From Epiperipatus broadwayi (Eukaryota > Onychophora > Udeonychophora > Euonychophora > Peripatidae), in assembly GCA_028023455.1 (NCBI GenBank), contig JAQFVV010000288.1:680001-744000 (forward strand): DNA of 64,000 bases. Direction: 5' to 3'. A program made the position numbers and the translations under genes. The notes beneath the pieces are model-generated. The model saw only the letters and a list, made by a program, of their open reading frames with translations, made no database searches and had not been told where the DNA came from. Of this stretch, positions 1-10,112 are shown piece after piece; position 1 is the first letter of the stretch; every line of letters begins with the position of its first letter.

Positions 1-331
1 ATTTTGAAGTATATAAGAAAGAAGAAGTAAGTAAGTGTTTTCTTGTAACAATTAGATTTTGGATAAAAGAAAATGCAAAAAAAGAAAAGTTTTTTGAGAA
101 GGGAGGCAAGTAAGGGTGGTGTATATTTTGTTTTAATTTAATTGGTTTTAATGTATTTTATTTATTTTAATTTTTATGGGTTTATATATTTTTGTGTTTT
201 TTTATATTTTTTATGTTTTTTTTTTTTTTTGGTCTTTTTCATTTTATTATATGGAGTTTGTTATAATGTAATATGTTTTTTTCTAGATCCTTGAAAATGA
301 TTATAAAGTAAAAATAGTTGAAACATTGGAG

Positions 332-333
<2 letters not shown>

Positions 334-404
<71 letters not shown>
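334..404. repeat. (AT)n microsatellite palindrome
   Basis: Two (AT)n tracts (334-363 and 368-404) are separated by a short TTGCTTTA spacer, so the whole block can fold back on itself. The long Tyr/Ile reading frame across it on the minus strand is a by-product of the repeat. Confidence 0.85.
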
Positions 405-407
<3 letters not shown>

Positions 408-702
408 ATTACAAGCATAAAGCTTCTTTGAGAGAAATGAAATCAAAAGAAGAATTAAAGAGTCTTTATTATTGAAAATTTATGATTCTGAAGCAATTAA
501 CTTATTTAAGAGTTCTTTTAATATTAAGGGTGGATGGGAAGTGAATGGATTTGTGGGTAGTTTTTAATAGTATATATAAGTTGTGTTATTTTTATTATTT
601 CTTTACACTTGAGAAGTCTGCTTGTAGCAGTGAAACCTTAGGTTGTGTTTTAATATTATTTTTATTCTGGTCTGGTTTAATTTTAGATTTGGGGTAGTTT
701 TG

Positions 703-704
<2 letters not shown>

Positions 705-737
<33 letters not shown>

Positions 738-793
738 ATCAGTATATAGTTGAGGTTACTATATATATATATATATATATAGTAACCTCAACT
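705..793. repeat. (AT)n tracts with a perfect flanked hairpin
   Basis: An (AT)n tract at 705-735 is followed by a second one at 761-780. The second is bracketed by AGTTGAGGTTACT (748-760) and its exact reverse complement AGTAACCTCAACT (781-793), giving a 46-nt perfect palindrome with an AT core. Confidence 0.85.
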
Positions 794-1984
794 TTAACTC
801 AGCGCAATCTTTAACTTATTTAACCTCAACAACCTCTCATTTATTTCAAGTAGCTAATCAATTGAATTTAATGTTAACTTTAGGATCAAATAAGGATGGC
901 TAGTGTGTTTATCTATTAATATTAACAATACGATCAAGTATACCCGGGTGCCAAATTGCAACTACAAATCATAATACCGACCAGAGATCATCATCATTAG
1001 CCATGTTTAAGGACTATAGAAGACAATGGAGAAAGTAATTAAATTGTCTCTCAAAAAAAAAAAAAATATTGATAAAACCATTCAATCTATGTGGTCTTAA
1101 TTTCACACCTAGCATTAGTCATGCAAATATTTCATGATAAATTTATTATTAAATTTATAATAATGAGACAACTTTCTTCCATAACTTTCATATAAATATC
1201 TGATATCGAGTGGTAACTACGGAAAATGTTATATACACTTCTCATTTATATATGACTGGAAATAAATCAGTAATCGATGCAGAGAACTCATAATTTATGT
1301 TCATAATATAAAATTCTTATTTAATTTAATACAAGATAAAAATTATCATAAATAAATCCTCCCCATTTAATTCCATTACTTTATGTTTCGTTCTCAGCAT
1401 CTATCACTTTAATAGCTACAATTATATAAGACGGAATGTCTGGATTATGTTCTCTAATCTACTAACCCTTAATCTTATTTCTTTAAACACACATATTAAC
1501 CTGTCAATCAACTATCAATTCCTGATCTTTATTCTAATAATAGTATAATAATTTTATTATAATATGCTCCTTTTCTTCCAAACTAGCTCTTAGACTAATA
1601 ATCGAACTGCTCTTTCTCAAGGTCTAGATCTGCCAAGAGGTGCACTTATAAGCGAGTACATTGTAATGGATATGATCCCAAAATATGCTAAATTAAATTT
1701 TAATACGAGTTTACTAGTGAGAGTCACTCTAAACACCGAGAGCAGGAAAGGGATTTTATGTCTGCTCCCAATATTCACAACATTACAACGAACCAAATGA
1801 TTAAATTTATTAAACTTAAATTAACTATTACCTGTCCTTTTATTCTATATTATATAATCTATTGACCAAACTTTAATTAATAAATTTAAACCTATCATAT
1901 TTTGCCAAATAAACTATGGAAGTAAAACATGGGCATTAATCATATAAATCGATCAAAATTTACTAGCAAGTAAAATACGGAAAT

Positions 1985-2160
1985 TACATCATAAAATTAG
2001 ATTATGCAAATTAACTATAAAAATGAATTATGTAAAAGTGAATCATGTAAAATAAATTATGTAAAAATGAATTATATGAATCGAATATGGAAATAATTTA
2101 TCAATATAAAAATGAATTATGTGAAGCAATCATGGAATCAATTATCAATATAAAATTAAA
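1985..2160. repeat. short degenerate tandem repeat
   Basis: Imperfect repetition of units of the type AAAAATGAATTATGT with small variations (for example at 2018, 2038, 2058, 2110). AT-rich minisatellite-like; no coding potential seen. Confidence 0.45.
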
Positions 2161-5015
2161 TAATTAAATTTAAATATGAACTAATATTACTTTAAATACA
2201 GGTGCTGGATGTAGATTCTGGAGGTATTTGAAACATTAAAACACAAAACGCAATGTAATTTTATAACAATAATAAATCTTTATTACATTAACAATAATGA
2301 TCATAAATAAAAATAGAAACACACTTAAATATAATTATTGTTACACTCAAATATATGATATCAGGTCTACTAAAGACTAAACTTTATGATACTAATACAT
2401 ATTTAACTTAATTAATTTTCTGAATGACTTATTTATTGTTTTGACCGATTTCTTTATCAAATATTTAAAAAAAAAAAAAAAAAACGCTTACTCAACGGAA
2501 TCAGAATTCCGTATTTTTAACTTTAAGAAAAACCTATAAATTTCTGCTCCCCTTTTTATTGCAAACATTATCAATTGGACTAATCCAAAATAATTTATCG
2601 ATTTAGTTATTCTAACCAGCAATAATAAATAATCATCAATTTCTAAATTATTTTAACAAGCAATAACTTTTACATTTCTTATGAAAAAGGATGACAGTGA
2701 CATAAAAAATCTTTTATTGGTCTTGCAGATGGGTTCAAATTCAAAACCTACAATTTTATGTTCATGCCTGCCAAATATTCATGTTTTTTAACCATATATA
2801 TTTTGATAGGTCAGCATGTTGCCCCATCCTGACGACACTCAATTTACCATCCTTCACAAAATCGACTAAAGACCGGTTAGCTTCTAAATTAAAATCTTTG
2901 TCATCCCCCCATCAACACACATACATCTGACTGAAATTCTTATCCTGTCAAGGCAACTTTTATTCTGTCCTACATAAGAAAAACACTCTTCATATTTCAC
3001 ATCATCATGTAGTATTTTATAATGCGCACACATCAGCATCTTGATAGGGGAAAATAAAAAACAACAACAATTCATAACTTCAACTGTTTGCTTTTAGCCA
3101 AAGAGAGAGGTCTTTTCTTGAGACCTAGAATCGTGTGAAGAATTTTTGTCTATACACTTATTCTCTATATAGGCATGCACAACATTTTCTACAACTCAAC
3201 AATAACTCTATTAATAATTCCCTATCTTAACAAAATAAATGGAGTGAAAATTGGTCAACTGCTACTCCTATAGTAAACAAATTATGAAACAGTTATTTCC
3301 CATCTATGAGGTGGTAAGATAATTCTACCTCAATAGTAATAAGCATTTATAGCTTTACATATGCCCACACATACATTGATTACAGTCTAGATAAATGACA
3401 AAGACTAACCAGATCTCGAATCAAAACATATATGAATTATCTCAATTTTAAACAGTCAAGCCAACAACATACACCTAATATTTATATTAATAACAGATCA
3501 GCAACACATATAGCATAATAATTTTTCATATGGCCATCCCATCACTCTTCATATATTTAATATCAAGCATAAAAAATTTTGTTAAGAATAAAAAAAATAT
3601 TTTGTATCATTTTTTTTCTTTTTTTAAAAAAAATTATGTAAGCATTTATACTTCAATGGGATCAAAATCATTTTCCCTTCTTTCCTTTAAACATTTTAAA
3701 ACATAAATAAAAAAAAATTAAATTAATATAATCTTAAAGTTTTTATTAAAAGCATGCTACATATTATATAAACAAAGTGAAATAAAGAATAAATATCAAA
3801 CATTACGATAGTCTCTTTCCAATGTCTTTTCCTTCGGATGTTATTGTCCATCAATTAATTACTGTATTCAGTTCATTTTATTTGGAGATAGATATATAGA
3901 TGCACAGCACAGACAGTTATTTTTAAATCAAAATATATAAAAATGTAGTTATTTTAATCAAAATGTAGACACGATAATTAATAAAATTTTAAAAGAGTTC
4001 TGCTGATTACCTTTCCATTTTGATGAGTTTCTTCCTGGGTTTGAATTCATTTGTTTCCCTTTTTTCTTCTTTTCCATTTTAAGGCTTAAAATATATACAA
4101 CAAGTAGATTCTGATTATTAACCATGAATTAGCTTTTAAACATCATACAGAAGTTTGCTGCATTTCTTCAAACGAATTTTAATTCAGCCAAATAATTATT
4201 GCAATATGAATTGGTCTTTTAATATTATACAACAGCTTGATAGTTCTTTGCTTAAATAAATTTTTAATAAGCCAAATAGACAGGTTGTGGCTTTCAGCAC
4301 AGAATTTCTTATTAAAAGTTGATTTGTTCATAATTGACTTGAGGAAGAAAAAATATATGCACCACATATATATGAATTAGAAATTCATATTTTGGTTATA
4401 CTGTAAACTTAAACGCATTATTAAACTCTGAGAAATAAAATTTTAAAAAAATCAGAGAACAACTTTCAAAGATAAACTTATTTTTGAATGAGCCAGTTGG
4501 TTTTGAATTAGCAAAGTCCCTCCTTCATTTTCTCCAGTCCTTGGAGAAGAAAAAAAATCTGTGGAGGAAAAGAAAAAAATATCTGTCAACTCTCTGGTTC
4601 TTCTCAAACTTTAATTAAAACCCCCTTTCAGAATGTCCACTTGAAAAACCATTTATTACTTGTCAATTTTAATGTATTATCCTAGATCAAATTCTAACAC
4701 ATGGTCAAACACATTATTGGCTAATTTATAAAAAGCAATTAAAAGAAAGTCCAATTAAAAGATAAGCTTGCTGACAATTTTTGATAAATCAAATCTTACA
4801 TTCTTTTGCTTAAATAATTTCTTATTTAGATTTACATTTTAGAGCTAGAAATAATAAATTAGAACAGATTCATTTTTCTCTTTTTTCCACACTTATCATA
4901 AAATAATATAGAACACTATATTAATTTCTATAAAGGAAAAAAAAAAACCATATATCTGTATCACACACACATACATATGCAGAACATTCAATAGAAAACT
5001 GTCTATTCAGATCAC

Positions 5016-5125
5016 ATGAACATAAAATATCCACCATAATTTCTCATAATTACAAACATAAAATACCCTTTATAATTTCTGATAATCATAAACATAAATA
5101 TCCATTATAATTTCTGATAACTTTA
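5016..5125. repeat. three-copy ~37-bp tandem repeat
   Basis: Three consecutive units share a CATAAA(A)TA start and a TATAATTTCTGATAA end (starts near 5021, 5058, 5092). A small local minisatellite. Confidence 0.55.
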
Positions 5126-5515
5126 AGTCTATTCTCTTGAAAAGAAATTATCAAACTAAAGCTACTGATAACTAATTCAATTTCAATTTTCACCAACTTT
5201 TTATTAATAAACATTAAAATTCATACAGACTTTATCTTATCCATATAAATATTTCTCAATTATCATATTGGTAAATTATTATGGCAGCGTACAAAAAAAA
5301 AATAATCAAACCCCCCCCCTTGCATTAAATAATGCTAGGTACATTTTATACAAACACAAACTGTAACTCTATATATGTTACATTTGAACTAGACAGCTAT
5401 TGATTTTTCAAATAAATACTTTTCAATTTTTCTTACATTAAAAAAAAATTTTTTTTTGCCTATAATTAGTTTCATTTTTTTACAATTGGTTTATAGATGA
5501 AATAAACCAAAGGTC

Positions 5516-5518
<3 letters not shown>

Positions 5519-5594
<76 letters not shown>
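5519..5594. repeat. (AT)n microsatellite, left flank of LTR element
   Basis: A 76-nt pure AT dinucleotide tract. It continues on the other side of the LTR retrotransposon at 16411, so the element was inserted inside a microsatellite. The target-site duplication is therefore hidden (ATAT or ATATAT fits) and cannot be sized exactly. Confidence 0.9.
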
Positions 5595-5597
<3 letters not shown>

Positions 5598-8500
5598 AAC
5601 ATAATTAAATGAATCAAAAAAAAAGATATTACCATACCTGAGTTGTCTACTATATATAAGAAATAATCATAAATTCAAAAATTAAATGATGATCAAAAGA
5701 TATTATTATATCTGAGTAAAGGAGTCCAATATCAAAATTAAAGGTTGATCAAATTATTAATAACCAGTATTATATGAAATCACGTGAGGTGAGTACACTA
5801 GTAATTCAATAAAATATAGCTCAGGTATACAGACAGTAATCTTACCCACTTTCATTTCTTGGTTTGATGTTAAGTGCATGTTTAAACAAATACTAAGTGA
5901 ATATGGTCTAGCAGGGCGCCACTAGATTATCTGAATCTAGACACGGTTATATCTGATAACCTTTCACATGTACCGGGTTTGAATCCCTTCTTGGTACTTT
6001 ATTTATAATAAAATGGAAGATTTTGCTTTTCGAGCCATATCACTATAAGCACTAATATTTAGGTAAAAGTAAAACATCTTTAAACCAAAGCGGAGTATAT
6101 TAGACATAAATCATTTCTCAGATCTTAGCATAACAAATGTGTTTCAATAGTTTTGTAAGTTTACTAGCTCAGATTATATATAACTAATTTAGGATGGCAA
6201 TTCACTCATCCTTGCATGAAATAGATGATGGGATGTGGTTATAATAATACTAAGAGATCACTAAATATTATAAAATCAATATTTATTTATGGCCTTTAAA
6301 CAGTTAAACAGCTCATTAATTAAAACGTTGATGATGATGATGATGATAATAATAACGATAATGACAAGGGTTTCAACTACAGCTCTAGGACTAAGCCTAA
6401 ACATAAAACTAATTTTTATAAAGAAATTCATAATTATTGCTTAATTTTAGCATATTTACTTATATCTTAAATAACTAATATTCAACCATTGATGATGATG
6501 AATAATCACACTTAACCAAGACTACACTTAATGAAATATATACGCCTCATTTAATAAAACAAACTAATATTTATTACTACATTTCTAACATATACATAAA
6601 AATTTCTAGATAAATATGAAAATTTGACATGAATAATAATAATGATAATTGATTATATAACAATCCTCAGATTAATTTTAAGTTCTTCCCCCTTTCCCTT
6701 CAAATGTATTTTGTATTAAGTTGGACGTCACATTGACCATGATTTTCACTCCATGAGAAAAGTATTTTAAGAAAAAAAAAATATTATCTGCTCATTAGCA
6801 CACATACTTTTAAGAATCCAACATGTAAATAGAATGTAAAAAAAAATGTTAGTAGAATTGAAAGAGCAAGTTTTAGAAACAAGTTTTAAATTATTTTCTC
6901 CCCCCTCTCTTCTACCTCTGAAATGCTATACTTAATGAAACAAACTAATCTAATATTCTAACACTACTTGTTGCTCCACATTCAATTGCAATTATACACA
7001 TATAAAATATCATTATGTATGTGCGTGTTTTATCCCATGATAACAAAATATTATTTAAAACCAAAATAATAATATATTAGTTAAAACTAAAATCATAATA
7101 CCATAAAAAAATTGTTTTACACATTAATATTTTTCATAACTGTAAAATTAATAAACAAATAATTTTCATACATTCAAGATCATTTATGAAGCTCAAAGTT
7201 ATTTTTAGTAAGACATTCTTGTTTTAATCGATCTGAATAGTCTTTAAAGGTTCTTTAAATAAAATATACCACTTTATCGCTAAAATGTTTCTTAAGACTG
7301 ATATCATAAAGAAAATAGATATAAAAAGTCATATTACCGATCTTTTGTTTGTGGCGAATTTCCAAGGGTTCAAACTTGTCTTGTATATTGTCTATAGTTC
7401 TGCAGCTACCATTTCCGTTTTATGTGGGAACAATCTCTTTCTTGAGGTGTATAACTATTTGATGATGATGACTCTATTGAGGTTATTTGCTTTAGTGGAT
7501 AATTTGGAAATCATTATATTAATTTTTCTTCTCTTCCTGTCAAGCATGTGGATGAAATACAGCAGTTGTTTTCACATTTATAAATTTTCTTGAGTTTAAA
7601 ATCAGTTGTTGGAACAATTAATTGGACTTGATGATTAATATTTATCAGTAGATTAATTCATATTCTTTGAATGCAGGTGAATGCTTTCTTCCTTCTATTA
7701 AAAACATCTTATTTCTCTGGTCAGTTGAAAGGTGTAGAATATTATTTTAGACACATCTTTTCTTTCCTATGTGATGTGCAGCTTCCCCCAGATGGTCCGG
7801 AACCGATGGGACATACATATAATTTTTCTAGCCAGACATTTCTTATATTTTCAGCATTCAATTGGATAGTTTACTAATCTGAATCATAAACTTAATCCTA
7901 ATAATAATTCAAGACAGCTTTTTATATCCAATTTTTAGCTAACTTAACCAATCAGAGATAGCATTACTTGCTATTTTTGGACAAATTTGTTTTAATTAGA
8001 TCTGTAATTTATTTTCAACTACATTATTTTTTAACTGAAAAGTTTAATCCTTTTTCCAGACACTTTTGATTAAAAAAAAAATAGACTCAATCCTTATTTC
8101 CTTTCTTTTCTTTTTTTTTTCTTTTTAACATCCAGGTAACACTTCAAATCTTTGAGCTTCCTTCTTTAGATCTTGAGATAAGACAATTTCAAAATTAGAG
8201 ATCTGACCCATTATAAGCTTCCAAAGTGAAAAACAATTATTTACAAAAAAAAATTGCTACAAAGATCGATATCTGATTAAACAGATTTCCTCTTTTAACA
8301 AAAAAAATTGTACAAAAAAAATAATTTGACAGATTTAATACTTCCTTTTCTTTCAATATTTAGGAAATGTAAATTTTTGTATGTAATGTACACACATCCT
8401 TCATTCTTTCAAATCATTCATAAACTAACCTTAAATAATATGATTGCTAGCTTAGGAATTATAACTCAATTATTTAATTAAGTCTGTAACTTTTAAATCC

Positions 8501-8933
8501 CAATTATAATTAAAGAAAAGCAAAAATAAAAGCATAGAATAAAATATTAGAATTGATCAAGCATAGGTTAGTTTTAAAGAAAGTTAAAATGTTTAATATT
8601 TGAAATATAAAACAATTAAATAATTTACACATACATTGCCTATATGTATGCATTATAACTTTGCTTTTTAACAGAAAATTTAAATATTAAATAGTTTAAA
8701 TGTGTGTATTACTCTTTTTGTGATTTATTAACACACAAACAAGTAAAGCATATAATTGTTGTCCCACTCTTTCTCTGTTTAAAGCCTTTAGAATTTTGAT
8801 CTGGTAGGGTTTGAATTTGGATGCCCTACAGCTTCTTTTATGGTTATATAAAATTGTGATGATGATTTTTGGTTTACCTTTTCTACATGCACATTACTAT
8901 AAATTTATCTAGTGACTAAATTGTAATGGCACA
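5595..8933 (-). repeat. 3' LTR of the minus-strand retrotransposon
   Basis: Left-hand LTR (the 3' LTR in element sense), 3339 nt. It matches 13064-16410 essentially base for base, with scattered substitutions and small indels in homopolymers and a (GAT)n run near 6330. On the minus strand it starts TGTGCCATTACAA at 8933 and ends AATTATGTTACA at 5595. It contains short reading frames (102 and 68 codons, plus strand, 7285-7877) that are antisense to the element and repeat identically only because the LTR does; I do not call them genes. A cluster of three hairpins lies at 5922-5997. Confidence 0.9.
5908..5997. other. three-hairpin cluster with tRNA-like B box in the LTR
   Basis: A GC-rich island in otherwise AT-rich LTR. 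The near-palindrome CTAGCAGGGCGCCACTAG (5908-5925) runs into a perfect hairpin CTAGATT-ATCTG-AATCTAG (5922-5940), then a second perfect hairpin GGTTAT-ATCTG-ATAACC (5945-5961) with the same five-base loop. A third (5970-5997) is closed by GTACC/GGTAC and carries GGGTTTGAATCCC, close to the Pol III B-box/T-arm consensus. The same cluster is present in the other LTR (about 13379-13468). It may be a fossil tRNA-like or SINE-like module or a structured part of the LTR transcript; function unknown. Confidence 0.5.
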
Positions 8934-8934
8934 A

Positions 8935-8948
8935 CTTTCTCCCCCTTC
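8935..8948 (-). other. polypurine tract (PPT)
   Basis: On the minus strand GAAGGGGGAGAAAG, immediately upstream of the 3' LTR start (one base from TGTGCC). It is the expected primer site for plus-strand DNA synthesis and confirms orientation and LTR boundary. Confidence 0.85.
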
Positions 8949-9118
8949 GGATAAAATCATCAGCACTTTCGTTTTAACTATATTTTTAAAAAAAATCCTA
9001 ACTAATAAATACACTAATAATAATAAACACTAATAATATATAAAAATAAAATTAACTCCTGGTAAATATATTTTTCATTAGAAAACCTAAAAGTAATTTA
9101 TTTGGAGATCTTGCCTGG
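8949..9118. other. short spacer between integrase remnant and PPT
   Basis: AT-rich, no features. Its small size matches the usual position of the integrase C-terminus just before the PPT in LTR retrotransposons. Confidence 0.5.
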
Positions 9119-9307
9119 CTATTCTGCTGAAGTATAAGGGATCAAACTCCTAGCATTATAGGTTCCCTTATTCCCATCCAGAGCAGCAAGCATAAAGGCA
9201 TTCTCTCCTATTTTCTTGGTAATTTGGAATGGCTTTTTCTTTTCAAACCATATTGTGGTCTGCATAAAAATGCACCTGTACATCCAGTCCATTTTTAATA
9301 TTTCCAT
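9119..9307 (-). pseudogene. integrase C-terminal (GPY/F-like) remnant
   Basis: A 62-codon minus-strand frame whose second half reads KKPFQITKKIGENAFML followed by a short gap and NARSLIPY before the stop. This fits the small SH3-like tail at the end of Ty3/Gypsy-type integrases (GPY/F module: G/K-P-F-x-I, then a V/IG-x-N-A-Y/F strand, then an x-x-x-L-x-PY ending). It lies about 170 nt upstream of the PPT, exactly where a full-length element would end its pol. The zinc-binding and DDE catalytic parts are absent. The upstream part of the frame overlaps the repeat ORF in a different frame, so it is probably not translated as an independent protein. Similarity is judged by eye; a profile search against GPY/F would settle it. 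Confidence 0.55.
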
Positions 9308-10112
9308 TTTTCATCTTGACTGGATATTTATAAAACATCTCTGGAGGAATTTTTTTATATAACCTCCTATTACAAACTCTATTTAGAAATATGGACTCTT
9401 GGTACCATACATAATATGCCTTGAAGTTTTTCAGAGAGATTGACTCTCTATACAATACATACTTTATTTTTAAATTTTCTAGAAAGATTGACTCCCTGTA
9501 CCATATGTAAGGCACTTTGAAGTTTTCCAGAGAGGTTGGCTTTCTATACCAGATATCATTTATCCTTACATCTTCCAGAGAGATTGATTCTCTGGGCCAC
9601 GTATAATTTATTTTTAAATTTTCTAGAAAGGTTGAATCTTTGTACCAAATATAAGGCACACTTAAAGTTTCCAGAGCATTTAGATTTTTCAGAGAGATTG
9701 ATTCTCTGTATGATATATAATGGACATTTAAACTCTTCAGAGAGATTGACTCTCTGTACCAGATATAATTCATTACATCTTCCAGAGAGGTTGATTCTCT
9801 GTGCCATGTATAATTTATTTTTAAACTCTCTAAAAATGTTGACTCTTTGTAGCAAATATAAGGCACACTTAAATTTAACAGAGCATTTAAATTTTTCAGA
9901 GAGATTGATTCTCTGTCTGATACACACTGGACATTTACATTTTTCAGAGAGATTGGCTCTCTGTACCAGATATAACTTATTTTTGACTTTTCCAGAGCAG
10001 TTGAATTTTTCAGAGAGATTTGGACATTTATATTTTTCAGAGAGATTGCCTCTCTATACCATATATAAGGTATCTCCAATCTATTTAAGAAGACAGATTT
10101 TTGAAACCACAC
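9243..10112 (-). CDS. tandem-repeat ORF (16-residue units) in place of pol
   Basis: A 289-codon open frame (first codon GTG within the overlap; no ATG is needed if it is reached from gag). From about residue 10 to 235 it is an array of some 14 degenerate units of the type YIWYRESISLKNLNVH (16 residues, 48 bp), with a higher-order pattern of about three units repeated twice. Each unit encodes a short palindrome (AGAGA...TCTCT). Because 48 is a multiple of three, other frames also stay open across the array (minus 9556-9927, plus 9536-10138), so openness alone is weak evidence of coding. It overlaps the end of the gag-like ORF in the -1 frame, the classical gag-pol relation, but I see no canonical X-XXY-YYZ slippery heptamer. 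No known domain recognised. It may be a protein or simply a minisatellite. Confidence 0.35.
   Translation of the reverse strand: MWFQKSVFLNRLEIPYIWYREAISLKNINVQISLKNSTALEKSKISYIWYREPISLKNVNVQCVSDRESISLKNLNALLNLSVPYICYKESTFLESLKINYTWHRESTSLEDVMNYIWYRESISLKSLNVHYISYRESISLKNLNALETLSVPYIWYKDSTFLENLKINYTWPRESISLEDVRINDIWYRKPTSLENFKVPYIWYRESIFLENLKIKYVLYRESISLKNFKAYYVWYQESIFLNRVCNRRLYKKIPPEMFYKYPVKMKNGNIKNGLDVQVHFYADHNMV
9380..10080. repeat. 48-bp minisatellite with internal palindromes
   Basis: About 14 tandem units whose most constant part on the plus strand is CAGAGAGATTGATTCTCTG, itself able to form a six-base-pair hairpin. Units diverge by substitutions and some are shortened or fused. The array lies between the gag-like ORF and the integrase tail. 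Confidence 0.85.

Larger units (their letters stand above)
1..5518. other. AT-rich non-coding region
   Basis: No reading frame longer than about 60 codons with recognisable protein character is visible on either strand. The stretch consists of A/T-rich single-copy-looking DNA with poly(A)/poly(T) runs, two microsatellite palindromes near the left end, and short tandem repeats near 1985 and 5016. I see no host gene, RNA gene or clear transposon here. Confidence 0.6.

Noticed and set aside
5519-5594. Precise target-site duplication of the LTR element
   Set aside because: Both flanks are (AT)n, so a duplication cannot be distinguished from the microsatellite itself.
7285-7877. 102- and 68-codon plus-strand ORFs, repeated at 14759-15351
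   Set aside because: Their duplication is explained by LTR identity; they are antisense to the element, show no motif and lack evidence of selection.
10080-10112. Programmed -1 frameshift site between gag-like ORF and repeat ORF
   Set aside because: The frame relation fits, but no canonical slippery heptamer is present in the overlap examined.
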